Shown here: positions 19,057-29,556 of the stretch, one piece after another
How the letters are laid out: the number at the start of each line of letters is the position of its first letter
Position numbering within the stretch: the stretch's first letter is position 1
NCBI GenBank assembly: GCA_958450365.1
Contig: CAUEEP010000245.1
Coordinates: 310,001-374,000 of the forward strand
Direction of reading: 5' to 3'
Length of the DNA: 64,000 nt
Origin: Mesorhabditis belari
Taxonomy: Eukaryota > Nematoda > Chromadorea > Rhabditida > Rhabditidae
Translations under genes and position numbers: made by a program
The notes under the pieces: generated by a model
The model's input: only the letters and a program-made list of their open reading frames with translations
Told to the model about the DNA's origin: nothing
Databases searched by the model: none

Positions 19057-20596
19057 TTAACACGTTGACGACATTGTCACCTGATGCTGTCTGACGCATA
19101 TTCGTTCGCCTGGGACATTGTCACCTGATGTCAGGTGACAGTACCAAAATTGATTTTTTTTGTGCATATTTATGTTTGCTGATGATGGATATTAAATAAG
19201 CAAGTATGGTAGTATCTATATTCGACTTGGTCCCGGAAAATGTCGATTTAACCGTTGATTATTAAAATTTTAATTTTTTATAACATAATAGATATAAGAG
19301 CAATAAGAACTACAACTAACAAGGGAGTGATCAGCGGGGTCTGTGGCCTTTTGCTGTGGCCTTGCTATAGCTTATTTGAAGCGTCTCTTCGAGAGGATTA
19401 GAACCCGAATTCCGTTTTTGCCACTGACTTCTAGTACGCGAGTTATAGGCCCTGCAAAAGTTGGTGCAAAAATAATGGTCAAAATCTTTTCCTCGAGACC
19501 CCTACGAATCAGATTCAAGCATGTCAGACGCCTCTAACTTGCCAAACTGTTACTACTTCGAGAGAAAAATGTAGAATTTCGCACGCGTCATATAAAGTGA
19601 GCCTGGGACTGGAACGGATGGCACTTCGACAAATTAGAGGAGTCTGACGCGTGCGTTGTTGTTTGTTTTGGCGACGACTGAATTCCCATAAATGGGCTTA
19701 CCGGACCAATAGTCTCGAAGTTTGGGCAACCGTACGACTCCCATATAAAGGCAGATTCCCAAAAATTGTTCAAGTTCTTTTACAGAGACGCCTGTCCATT
19801 CCTTTTTTTTCTCGGTCATTTTCTGGAGACCATATCTGTTAGTTTCTGTGACTATCAGCTCCAACAATTCATTCGTCATGAAAAGCTTGAAGAAGTCTAT
19901 TGGGTGTTCACAATCAGCAACGTCTTGATGGGGTCCACATTTCTGTGTGAAACTAAAACGATCGTGTGTCACAGCGTTTTCGGTCCATATTTCGGAATCT
20001 TCCTCTTCTTCAGTTTCTGTTTCGTAGTCGTCGTCTTCTTCCGAGTCGTAATCGACGGGCAAAACCAAAGCTTGCGTCAGGGCGTTGTCGGCTGTCCCTG
20101 GTTCGTCGTCTTCGCTTTCGATCAAAAGATCATCGAAGTTCAGATTTAGATCTTCGAAGTCGTCATCAGTAGTCGCCATAGACTCTATCTATATGCACTA
20201 GAATTACTGATAGGATATCCGTGCAATAGGAATAGGAAAATAGGAAAATTACTGATAGGAACTGATAGAATAGGAAAATTACTGATAAGAATAGGACATC
20301 CGTGGTGATTTATAGTCACCAGCCCTTACGATCTGGAATTATTTAGAGAGCCAACGGCGATAAGTGCTAGTTATCTCCTACTTAGAAACATCACCAATGA
20401 ATAAAACTTTTTAGATTATTGTTATTTCATAATTATCAAATAATCATTTTAAACTTTCACAAAAATTTTAAGTTTGAAAAAAAAGAACTCTGTGGGACAT
20501 TGTCACCTGATGTCAGGTGACATTTTTTGTCGAAAAAAAACCACGTGGTCCCATGCGATTGTTTGTGCAAAAACGCCATTGTCGTCAACGTGTTAA
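19057..20596 (-). mobile_element. Short piggyBac-type element with TTAA target sites
   Basis: The element is bounded by TTAA on both sides (19057-19060 and 20593-20596), the target site that piggyBac transposases use. Ends are 13-base inverted repeats CACGTTGACGACA. A subterminal 22-base palindrome (TGTCACCTGATGTCAGGTGA plus CA) occurs once near each end, at 19119-19140 and 20501-20522. The interior holds one truncated transposase frame on the minus strand. At about 1.54 kb it is shorter than a full piggyBac (typically above 2 kb) and is presumably non-autonomous. Confidence 0.85.
19634..20179 (-). pseudogene. Truncated piggyBac transposase
   Basis: A 181-residue frame starting MATTDDDFEDLNLNFDDLL. 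It opens with an acidic N-terminal region (EEDDDYETETEEEEDSE) typical of piggyBac-derived proteins. It then shows the start of the transposase domain: HPIDFFKLFMTNELLELIV, then TNRYG, and KELEQFLGICLYMGVVRLPK followed by LRDYWS. These match the family pattern of F-F-x-x-x-x-x-E-x-x-x-x-I-x-x-x-T-N-x-Y and the later G-I-x-x-x-M-G. The frame stops soon after; the DDD catalytic core and Cys-rich C-terminus are absent. The remaining 0.5 kb to the element end shows no continuation, so the body was deleted. Confidence 0.85.
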
Positions 20597-20772
20597 GCAC
20601 AGCAATTTTACAAGTCAAAAAAACAAAATTTACATTTATTTCAAAATCGAGCAAAATCGAGCAAAACCAAGCAATAAAGCCTCATTTTCATAGCTTTATT
20701 CCCCTTAAAACGTTCGTTTTTTTTTCTTAGATTACTTTAATTTAGATTACTTTTAGATTACAAACTTTTAAG

Positions 20773-23483
20773 ATGTCATCATCGTCAATGGAAACGGCGA
20801 TCCCTCGAAGTGGAGAAATGCCCGACAGTGAACTCCGAATCACGCCAAGGTATGAGAACTTTTTTGTAAATTTAAAGTAGCTTGAAAGCCTCCCAAAAAA
20901 TCTTAAATCTTTCCCTGACAGCAAAGAGCATTTCAAAATGAGATTGACCACTTAAGAGATCATTGAAAAAATGCAATAAGCATTGAGTAAATATTTAGCA
21001 AGTTCAAGACTAAGAACTTGGAGAATTTTTATCGGAAACTCTGCAACTTCGAAGTAAAAGTTGAAATTAAAGAGATAACTCTAGTGTTAATCACTTTCTT
21101 TATAATATATATTATTTTCTCTAGCTTTAACATCTTTAACAGCTTTAACAACTTTAACAACTTTAAATTACTGTCCAGTTTTCAGCTCAAGACTGTATTG
21201 TTGGGAATAGTTGTTTTAAATCATTTCCCAGATGATTTAGTTGTTAACTTAAGTGTTCTCTAAAGCGTGGACCTTTAATCGTAACCCTATTTGTCCATTT
21301 CATTTGTTTGTTTCTCTTGTTTGTTTCTCTTGTTTTCCTTCCATCTATTGGGTTGGTGGAAAAGTCCTTTCGGATTTTTTGGGAGAGTACCTTAAATTTG
21401 TCGAATTTTGACGTTTTATAGCTCATCCGAAAGCTGAATTCAAGACGGATCGATTGGTAAAAACCGTTTTGGGATATCTCTTTTCTAAAAGTTTTTACAA
21501 CTATTTTAGTAAAGGGCGGCAGAGCCAAAAAATAGCTGTTTTCACGTTTCGTTAGTTTTCCGTGCAGAAACCTAGGCTAAAAACATGTGTTTCGTGATCA
21601 GCGTCAAAAACAATTCTCTCTAGTAGTAGTGTATTCTCTCTAGTAGTAGTGCACTCCGGCGAGCCGAGTTGATCACTATTTTACGCTTTCCAAGTTTTCC
21701 CAAGAAACTCAACACTCAAATCCCCCACTAGATCTCATTGTCAGCTACATTTTCCGACCCCACATCGATAGGTTCTGATAAGCGCTTTTCAAGATCTCGA
21801 GGAATTTAGGCAATGCTTAGGGTGCAATACTATTAGAGAAAATACGGTATTCATTTTATTGAGTACTTTACTTTTTCACATACTGTAGTTTGATTAAAGT
21901 ATTCAATCAACAAAGCCAACATCGGCATTATCGACTTTATTCAATTCCAAATTCAATTAGAGAAAATACGGTATATATTTTTAGATGGATGATCTTCCGT
22001 TCGATGAACGCTTTCCAACAGCCGGTACTCTCTTGTTTCGAATTGGAGAACGTCGACCCATTTCCAATCGCTTTCGTTATCAAGGGAAAGGTTAAGAATT
22101 CTTTTAAAACTTTATTTTACTTATGCGTCTTTTAAATAATAAGTATTTTAGCTGATTGTAGAGTATACTGTAACGAGTATACTGTATTCTGAACCTTGGT
22201 ATAATCAGAGCTCTTCAAAACCTCAGAGCTCTTCAAAACTCAGAGCTCTAACTTCTGTCTACAGTTTGTCTACAGTTTCTCGTACTCATTTATCTATAGA
22301 TACTTTAAATTACTATAGCTCTAGATGCTAAATCTAATAGATAGATGTACTTAGAGTGCAACGCGTTGGACTCTAAGTACATCTATCTATTAGATTTAGC
22401 ATCTAGAGCGTTGCAACGTAGTTCTTATCTTAATACTTTCAAAAAAATGATTCTTTTCCTTTCTAGGACCGCCATTTTCCGATCGTTAAACACGCACACG
22501 GTCTCATTGCAGAAAAGGGAAAAATGAAGGTATTTCTTTAGTCTTTTATGCTGATTTTTCGAATTTCAGATTGAAATGCTTATCCCATCGAGAGTCGAAT
22601 GGCCAGAGGACTTGCATGAGATGACAAACAAACGCTTTCGTCTCGTTGTCTCCAATTTAGCCATCTCTCAATCTCTTTACAATACAACTCCTGATGTAAG
22701 AGATTAATCTGTTAAATAGATTTTGGATACTTACCGTAAATACTGTAATAGTACCCCACCGCCACAATGACGGTGCGGAGTGTTGCGTAGTCTAGCTTTG
22801 AACGAGTTTTTCTCGACACTGGTTTATGATACAAGGCGCGCTTAGGTATCAAAAAATAGCCCTGAATTTCAGCTATTTTTTGATACAAAAGACGCATTTT
22901 TTTGAAAGTACGGGTGCTTTGAAAAAAATGAAATACGAAAAACCTTTTGCGACTACGCGACTGTACAAGGGGGGTGGGGTACTATTACAGTATTTACGGT
23001 ATGTAATATATGTAAATTGACCTTTTTTCTAGTCAGAGCGCAGCTTGGTTGCTCGCGAGATCTTTCAACGAACGGCTCCATTAACTAGGTAACATTTCAG
23101 CATTGGTTACTTTATTTTTATAAAGTTATTATATAAAGTAATAACTTTATAAAGTTACAATAGCTTATCAAAGGTGCTGTAAGCCTCTAATTACATTACA
23201 GTACAGCTAGCATTTATTTAAAACGTTTTCTGAAACGTGTTAACTTTCAATTGGCGTAATCTCAGAGATCTACTTTTAATCTGATTCTGTTAAGGTTTTG
23301 CAAAGGATAAGAGAGAACATAAAAAGTAGATGAATTAGATTACGTTAGTTTTTAAAAGTTCATTCATTTTAGATCGTATTCACTCAATTCCTCAATTTTT
23401 ATAGAATGTACACAAAGATGAGTTACGTGCTCATTCGTCCACTCGATCTCAGTGATGAAACACAAAAACTCAATGCGCAATAA
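20773..23483 (+). CDS. MSP (major sperm protein) domain protein
   Basis: Six exons join in phase (20773-20849, 21985-22090, 22467-22529, 22570-22695, 23033-23088, 23405-23483) to give 168 residues ending LDLSDETQKLNAQ. After a short Ser-rich start (MSSSSMETAIPRSGEMPDSE) the chain forms an Ig-like MSP domain: PFPIAFVIKGKDRHFPIVKH, then HGLIAEKGKMKIEMLIPSRV, then NKRFRLVVSNL. MSP domains serve in nematode sperm motility and signalling and in VAP-type membrane contact proteins; this short, tail-anchor-free protein is closer in layout to the sperm-type small MSP proteins, but that is inference. An acceptor-like TTTAG lies 5' of the start and AATAAA follows the stop. Introns carry a family C element (intron 1), a 37-bp hairpin (intron 2) and a family A element (intron 4). 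Confidence 0.75.
21612..21850 (+). mobile_element. Family C MITE, copy 3
   Basis: Shares GGCGAGCCGAGTTGATCACT, TCAACACTCAAATCCCCCA and the right end CTATTAGAGAAAATACGGTA with the copies at 12790 and 13135. Its left end is duplicated: ATTCTCTCTAGTAGTAGTG occurs twice in succession (from 21612 and from 21632). A loose copy of the right terminus (ATTAGAGAAAATACGGTA) also occurs at 21957-21974. It lies in intron 1 of the MSP-domain gene. Confidence 0.85.
22321..22406. repeat. Perfect 37-bp hairpin in an MSP-gene intron
   Basis: Bases 22321-22357 are exactly reverse-complementary to 22370-22406, leaving a 12-base loop (GCAACGCGTTGG). The stem opens CTAGATGCTAAATCTAATAG. It lies in intron 2 of the MSP-domain gene, on the transcribed strand, so the pre-mRNA would contain a long perfect stem. 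A recent foldback or a hairpin RNA precursor are both possible. Confidence 0.9.
22732..23001 (-). mobile_element. Family A MITE, copy 2
   Basis: Terminal inverted repeats CCGTAAATACTGTAATAGTA... with TA on both sides, 270 bases. The body is the reverse complement of the copies at 1927 and 38207. It fills most of intron 4 of the MSP-domain gene without touching the splice sites. Confidence 0.9.
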
Positions 23484-23589
23484 AGGATTTTCGAACTGCT
23501 AACTTTATATTATTCTTTTATTTCTGTTTCTCGTTTAAATAAATGAATTTGAATTTGTTTTTTAAGCAAAAATTTTTGATTTTGAACAT

Positions 23590-23785
23590 AGAAAAGAGAG
23601 ATTTGATCAAAGAGAAAAGAGAGATTCCACGTTAAACTAGCTTCAATTTATTTAATTGCTAATTAGAGAAAAGAGAGATTCGACGTTAAACTTGCTTCAA
23701 TTTATTCAATTGCTTTGCTAATTAGAGAAAAAGAGAGATTCCACGTTAAACTTGCTTCAATCTATTCAATTTGCTAATTAGATAA
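23590..23785 (+). repeat. 60-bp tandem repeat, three copies
   Basis: Three successive copies of AGAGAGATTCCACGTTAAAC followed by TTGCTTCAATTTATT, AATTGCTAATTAGA. The copies differ by a few bases. They lie just downstream of the MSP-domain gene. Confidence 0.85.
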
Positions 23786-24035
23786 AATTTTTTCACTTTT
23801 TACTAATCAAAATACTATTTGAAAATCTTTTACATAAAAATAAGATTTCCATTTCCTACTGAAGCCTCTTATTTTGACAGTTCAATGGAAAATTTTCAAA
23901 TTTCAAATGTAAAGTGATCTATTAGAGAACTAAAGCTAAAACAAGTTTAAACGTTTTTTTTATCTTTTTTAAAACCCCATAAAGCCTTTTTATATTACGG
24001 TAAAAGGGAGTGCACTTTAAGAAACTAAGTTGAAC

Positions 24036-24590
24036 AGGTAGATTGGACAAGTTGGACAGGTTGGACAAGTAGATTGGACAAGTTAGACAGGTTGGACAGG
24101 TAGATTGGACAAGTTAGACAGGTTGGACAAGTAGATTGGACAAGTTGGACAGGTTGGACAGGTAGATTGGACAAGTTGGACAGGTTGGACGGAGATTGGA
24201 CAAGTTGACAGGTTGGACAGGTAGATTGGACAAGTTGGACAGGTTGGACAGGTAGATTGGACAAGTTGGGCGGGTTGGACAGGTAGATTGGACAAGTTGG
24301 ACAGGTTGGACAAGTAGATTGGACAAGTTAGACAGGTTGGACAGGTAGATTGGACAAGTTACAGGTTGGACAAGTAGATTGGACAAGTTGGACAGGTTGG
24401 ACAGGTAGATTGGACAAGTTGGACAGGTTGGACAGGTAGATTGGACAAGTTGGACAGGTTGGACAAGTAGATTGGACAAGTTGGACAGGTTGGACAGGTA
24501 GATTGGACAAGTTGGACAGGTTGGACAGGTAGATTGGACAAGTTGGACAGGTTGGACAAGTAGATTGGACAAGTTGGACAGGTAGATTTT
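24036..24590. repeat. 31-bp minisatellite
   Basis: About eighteen copies of a 31-base unit built from TTGGACAGG, TTGGACARGTAG and ATTGGACAAG modules. Minus-strand frames give STCPTCPTCPIYLSNLSNL-type repeats in all frames and are not genes. The array ends exactly at the boundary of the family J repeat. Confidence 0.95.
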
Positions 24591-24591
24591 A

Positions 24592-24806
24592 GTGTCTAAT
24601 GAATTTCGGTACCATATTATATTCTCCCACTGAGCCCGCCTTCTCCAATAGAAATATATATCCTCCAAATGAAAATCGAAAGTAAACAACAAGTACAATT
24701 TCGTATCACCGGATGACCACACTATTCAACTATAGAAAAACTTTTGGGTGCAGCTAAATGGAGAAATAGAAAGCACATGGGTACCGCTCATCATACATCA
24801 TCAGTT
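24592..24806 (-). repeat. Dispersed repeat, family J copy 2
   Basis: Reverse complement of the block at 1665-1895. It shares GTGTCTAATGAATTTCGGTA, CTCCAATAGAAATATATAT and GTACCGCTCATCATAC. The 31-bp minisatellite abuts its edge. Confidence 0.75.
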
Positions 24807-25377
24807 TAAGGGATTTATGAGGAGATAAATTCCTATTTATTCTTTTATTCTTTCTATGAAACTTCTATGAATGGAGATATAATCCCTTCATATCGAAATT
24901 TCAAACTAAAGTTGAAAAAAAGCCAACGTTGATCAAGCTCTTTCTTTTTCAATATGTGTTTTCTTTGATCTGACTAGACACAAACGCATCAAAACAAGCT
25001 TTTTCTTCATATTTCCTTTCCGAAAACCCCCAGACGATTCTGGAATCATCGGCTAGTTCTTGTGTCATTTTCCCCTTTTCCGTCAATCTCTTCCTCGTAT
25101 CACGTGATGTTCACGATGGGCTTTCTGTTCATTTCTTTTCCTTGCCTCCTTTCGTTGCCACTTTGGTCAGCTTTTATTCAACGTGGCACTTATTTTTTGT
25201 TCACGATTTTTCCACAATGAATGCCCACAACAGGTGGGCTAGTCTAGAGTCTAGTCTAGTCCGGCTAGAAGCTAAGCATGTCCTAGTTTGACTTACAGGC
25301 TTACAGGACCTGCTCTAGTTCTAATTGTAAGCTCACTCTTGTTAAAGCCAAGATCATTTATTCAGAAATTTATTCCA

Positions 25378-25905
25378 AGACGGTTCCAATGCGGTTCAGA
25401 TTTTGTTCCAATACGGTTCCAATATGGTTCTAATGCGGTTCCAATATGGATCCAATATGGATCTAATACGGATCTAATACGGATCCAATACGGATCCATT
25501 ACGGTTCCAATACGGTTCCATTACGGATCCATTACGGATCCAATACGGTTCCATTACGGATCCATTACGGATCCAATATGATTCCAATACGGTTTCAATA
25601 CGGATCCAATACGGATCCAATACGGATCCAATATGATTCCAATACGGTTCCAATACGGTTCCAATATGGATCCAATATGGATCTAATACGGATCTAATAC
25701 GGTTCCAATACGGTTCCAATACGGTTCCTTTTAAGCGTCCAATACGGTTCCTTTTAAGCTTCCAATACGGTTCCAATACGGTTCCTTTTAAGCTTCCAAT
25801 ACGGTTCCTTTTAAGCTTCCAATACGGTTCCTTTTAAGCTTCCAATACGGTTCCAATACGGTTCCATTACGGATCCATTACGGATCCAATACGGTTCCAA
25901 TAATA
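25378..25905. repeat. 11-bp minisatellite
   Basis: About 45 copies of an 11-base unit GGTTCCAATAC alternating with GGATCCAATAC, GGATCCATTAC and GGTTCCTTTTAAGCTTCC variants. The GGATCC variants create many BamHI sites. Open frames across it are artefacts of the repeat. Confidence 0.95.
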
Positions 25906-26565
25906 AATTTATTCAGAAAATCATGATATTTTACAGGAAACAAACAGTTTTCTGAATACAATTTACTTTGGATTTTTTCTCTCAATTTCATTGTTTGCAT
26001 GAACAATTCTTATTATCAAAATAACAAACTTTTTCCTTTACAGAAATTTTTTCCACAAATTCAACCGCTAATGACTTTTCATTTAAATAAAAAAAAAATT
26101 CAAAATAGCCAAAACAAATCAAATTCAAGGAGAGAAGAAAAGGAGGTGTTTATCAGCAAAAACTCCCTGAAAAACGGGATTGAAAAAGAAGAAAAAACAC
26201 TGAGAACAAGAGTCCAAACAACATTTCGATGAACGGTGGGGTGAGGGGAGAGCTCCCCCACCGCCCTTGTTCTCCCCGTGTCAGCTGGCCGACCATCCCC
26301 TCCCATACAACAACCAGCCTCTTTTCTCATCTCTTTCATTTTCCCCTTTCTCCCTATGTTAGTCAATCAATCGATTTCCAACGCGTTTCACAGCTTCTCT
26401 TGTTTTTCTGTATAATCACTTCTTCGGATCATTGAAAAAGTGTTTTGATGCTGAACAACAGTTTCTTCCATTTTTCGTAGTTGAACTTAAGGATTTACAA
26501 AAACTCTTTTACTTTGTAAGGACAATGAGGGAAAGAAGTTGCTTTAGAATGATTCACAGTGTTAA

Positions 26566-26730
26566 GAATATCTTTAAACAATATCTTTAAACAATATCTT
26601 TAAACAATATCTTTAAACAATATCTTTAAACAATATCTTTAAACAAATTTCTTTAAACAATATCTTTGAACAATATCTTTAAACAATATCTTAAAACAAT
26701 TTCTTTAAACAATATCTTTAACTTATCTTC
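26566..26730. repeat. 13-bp minisatellite
   Basis: About twelve copies of AACAATATCTTTA with minor variants. Confidence 0.95.
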
Positions 26731-26899
26731 AACAATATCACAAATACCAAGAGAAAGCTTTGGTTGCTGTTTCTTTGGTGCTAATGTACTTCTTCCAGAT
26801 TTTCACATTTTAAAATCACTCAAAAAAAAAGCTTAAACAACTTGTGCTTTTTCGTACAAGTGATAGAATACTTTTAGGAGTGTTAAGAGCTTAAGAGAG

Positions 26900-27575
26900 A
26901 TCAAATTTGTATCAAAGTTGAACTACTTTATATATACAGAAGTCAATCAAGTTCAACACTTGATAACTCGAGGTATCAAAATTGAGTCGACTTGTAATTG
27001 CTTTTAAAAGAATCCTCATTAAATTTGACTAAAGAAAAGTGGAATCTGTTTTGTATACTCTTTGATAAAAACATCGAGAAAAATCGTCTTGAAAAGTAGT
27101 GCGCTAAAGTGCCGTTTTTCTATAGTCGAAATCGCACTAGCGCTCTCTTCTATTTTACTCTATAATTCGACTTTCAATTATCAGATCGACTTAAGGTTGG
27201 TTTTAAAAGGATCCTTATGAAATTTGGTTATAAAAAAGTACAATTTGTTTTGTATACTCAAGTGTAAGAACATAGAGAAAATTAGTGTCAAAGTTGAACT
27301 ACCTACCTACAGAAGTCAATCAACCTAGATGGTCTATAACTCGAGGTATAGAAGCTGAATCAACTTATGGTTGGTTTTAATAGAATCTTCATTAAATTTG
27401 GCTATAGAAAAGTACAATTTGTTTTGTAGACTCATTGATAAAAACATAGAGAAAAATCGTCTTGAAAAGTAGTGCGTTAAAGTGCCGTTTTTCTATAGTC
27501 AAAATGGCACTTTAGCGCTCTATTTTACTCTATAATTCGACTTCCGATTATCAGATCGACTTAAGGTTCTGTATT
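26900..27575 (+). repeat. Duplicated 270-370-base block
   Basis: The stretch from about 26905 (CAAAGTTGAACTACTTTA) to 27195 recurs from about 27282 to 27570. Shared landmarks are CAGAAGTCAATCAA, AAACATCGAGAAAAATCGTC or its variant, GTAGTGCG, AAAGTGCCGTTTTTCTATAG and ATTATCAGATCGACTTAAGG. A partial third copy lies between them (27185-27270). It has no conserved reading frame. Confidence 0.75.
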
Positions 27576-28100
27576 TGATTCTAAAAAAATTTGATTAAGC
27601 CTAAGCTAAAAGGCACTAGTAGGTTACTAGTAGGTTTTACTAGGTTTTACTAGGTTACTAGGTTACTAAGTTACTAGGTTACTAGTAGGTTTTACTAGGT
27701 TTTACTAGATTACTAGGTTACTAGTAGAAAACTATCGGTAACTACATAATTTCCCATTTTTTTTATTATTTGTGCTTTAGACATAGTGGAACAAAAACAC
27801 AGAAAATGGGAAGGGGGGGGGAAGAGGGGATTGGAGGGGGGATATTTCGTAAAATTTCCTCACATCAATTGGACCAAAAGCTTTGAGTAGACAAGGAAAA
27901 AGAAAAAGAAAAAAGGAAAGGGGATTTTTGTTGTGAAATTTCGTTTTAACTAAACTCAGTAAATCATCATTTATCTAAATGAATTTCTTTCTTTTCCTTT
28001 TGCTTTAACATTTTCCTTTCTTTCTTTATAACTTTTTTTGTAAAATGATTTTAATAAATCTAGAATTACCGTAATCCTTTAAGGTATTTGATACAATATC

Positions 28101-28510
28101 TTCTCGAGAAAGACAATGGCGAGAGCAAGTTCAGCCCCCAGGCGGATTATCATGGGCGCAAAGTGATGTTGTCTTGCTGGGGAATATCAATGGACTTGTT
28201 CATTTTGAATTATTAGAGCCCGGAAAAACAGTCGATTCATCTTATTTTATTCAACAACTCAAGAAGGTTGACGAAATTTTGCGTGGAAAGGCCCAAATCC
28301 CCCCCCCCCCCCCCCTCCCCCGTGATAATGCTCCAGCTCACACGGCAAACCCTCTTGAAGGAACTAGAGGTAGGATGGAAGGTCTTACCACGCGCCCCAT
28401 AGTCCAGACTTGCCCCCCATTTTCACCTTTTCAGATCGATGCAACATTCCCCCAGTTTAAGTGCAAGAGTCGATTGGGGGCCAAACATTTTTTATTACAG
28501 GAATAGGGTG
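28101..28510 (+). pseudogene. Broken mariner transposase
   Basis: The plus strand encodes parts of a Tc1/mariner transposase: GNINGLVHFELLEPGKTVDS, then FIQQLKKVDEILRGK, then RDNAPAHTAN (the D-N-A-x-x-H block of the DDD/E catalytic core). A +1 shift leads to HLFRSMQHS, the family motif that follows the second catalytic aspartate. A C tract of about 12-13 bases interrupts the middle, a stop precedes SRLAPHFHLFRS, and the N-terminal DNA-binding half is absent. Confidence 0.8.
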
Positions 28511-28730
28511 TTTTGTTGGGGGGAGGGGCATTTGGAGGGAAGGGAGGGGGGAGGTAGGGAAGAGGGGGGTGGTTTTTTATTAAAAAGGGTTAAAAAAAAA
28601 AAAAAGAAAAATTATGTGTTTAAAAAAATAAAAAAAAATTAGGTTACTAGTAGAAAACTATCGGTAACTACATAATTTCCCATTTTATATTTGTGTTTAC
28701 ATAGTAACAAAAACACAGAAAATGGGAAGC

Positions 28731-28743
28731 GGGGGGGGGGGAA

Positions 28744-28777
<34 letters not shown>
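28731..28777. repeat. Poly-G tract
   Basis: Two runs of G separated by AA; the second is more than 30 G long. It occupies the site where the neighbouring direct copy has only short G runs, so it grew after the duplication or was lengthened in assembly. Confidence 0.9.
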
Positions 28778-28779
<2 letters not shown>

Positions 28780-29082
28780 CGAAAATTTCCTCACATCAAT
28801 TGGACCAAAAGCTTTGAGTAGAAAAGGAAAAAGAAAAAGAAAAAAGGAAAGGGGATTTTTGTTGTGAAATTTCGTTTTAACTAAACTCAGTAAATCATCA
28901 TTTATCTAAATGAATTTCTTTCTTTTCCTTTTGCTTTAACATTTTCCTTTCTTTCTTTATAACTTTTTTTGTAAAATGATTTTAATAAATCTGGAATTAC
29001 CGTAATCCTTTAAGGTATTTGATACAATATTTGAAAACACTAGAGAACACTAGGATTACGGTAATTGTTCAAATTATATTAT

Positions 29083-29341
29083 ACTACAGTACTGGACAAT
29101 GAAATATGATATTTGAAAAAAGATCGTCACCTTCGCGCGTCTGTAACTCCCTTGTCTTTGAGTTTAAACTATTAGTGTTATACATTCTCTGAAAGCTCTT
29201 TTCAAGGGCTACACAATGGTAATATTAATATTTAGAAATACGGCAAAGACAAGGGAGTCACAGACGCGCGAAAGTGACGCGAAAGTGACGCGAAAGTGAT
29301 GATCTTTTTTCAAAAATGATATTTCATTGTCCAGTAGTGTA
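29083..29341 (+). mobile_element. Family D MITE, copy 1
   Basis: Left end CTACAGTACTGGACAATGAA and right end the near-complement TTCATTGTCCAGTAGTGTAG bound about 258 bases. The subterminal arms GCGCGTCTGTAACTCCCTTG and AAGGGAGTCACAGACGCGCG extend the inverted repeat to about 70 bases. A GAAAGTGACGC triplication lies in the right arm. A second copy at 29557 is split by another insertion. No coding capacity. Confidence 0.85.
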
Positions 29342-29556
29342 GTTGATTGAAAAGTTCTAGCACAATTCCTTAGCTAAAACCCAGCCAGAATCCAAGTCTA
29401 GATCTAACTATTGGCAAGCCCAGACCTGCAGTAAGGCCAGAACCTGATTTAATCCGAAAAATTGCTTTTAGAACAACTCTGCTTGCTTTTTCTTGTACTA
29501 ACTATTCTAAACTGTATCGACTAGTATTCTAGAGAACGAAAAACCCAGTTTCAATG

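Larger units (their letters stand above)
27717..29031 (+). repeat. Two direct 380-base copies around a mariner remnant
   Basis: The block 27717-28100 (from ACTAGTAGAAAACTATCGGT to TTTAAGGTATTTGATACAAT) recurs almost unchanged at 28648-29031. Between them lie the broken mariner transposase and a G/A-rich tail. The main difference is a G tract: about 8-9 G in copy 1 (near 27815) and about 36 in copy 2 (near 28745). Confidence 0.85.

Noticed and set aside
19343..19537. 64-residue frame inside the piggyBac element
   Set aside because: No similarity to transposase and no start context; probably residual element sequence.
24025..24722. Long minus-strand frames with STCPTCPIYLSNL repeats
   Set aside because: All frames across the 31-bp minisatellite read alike; this is a property of the repeat.
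25288..25776. Frames with IRFHYGSITDP and EPYWNRI repeats
   Set aside because: By-products of the 11-bp minisatellite.
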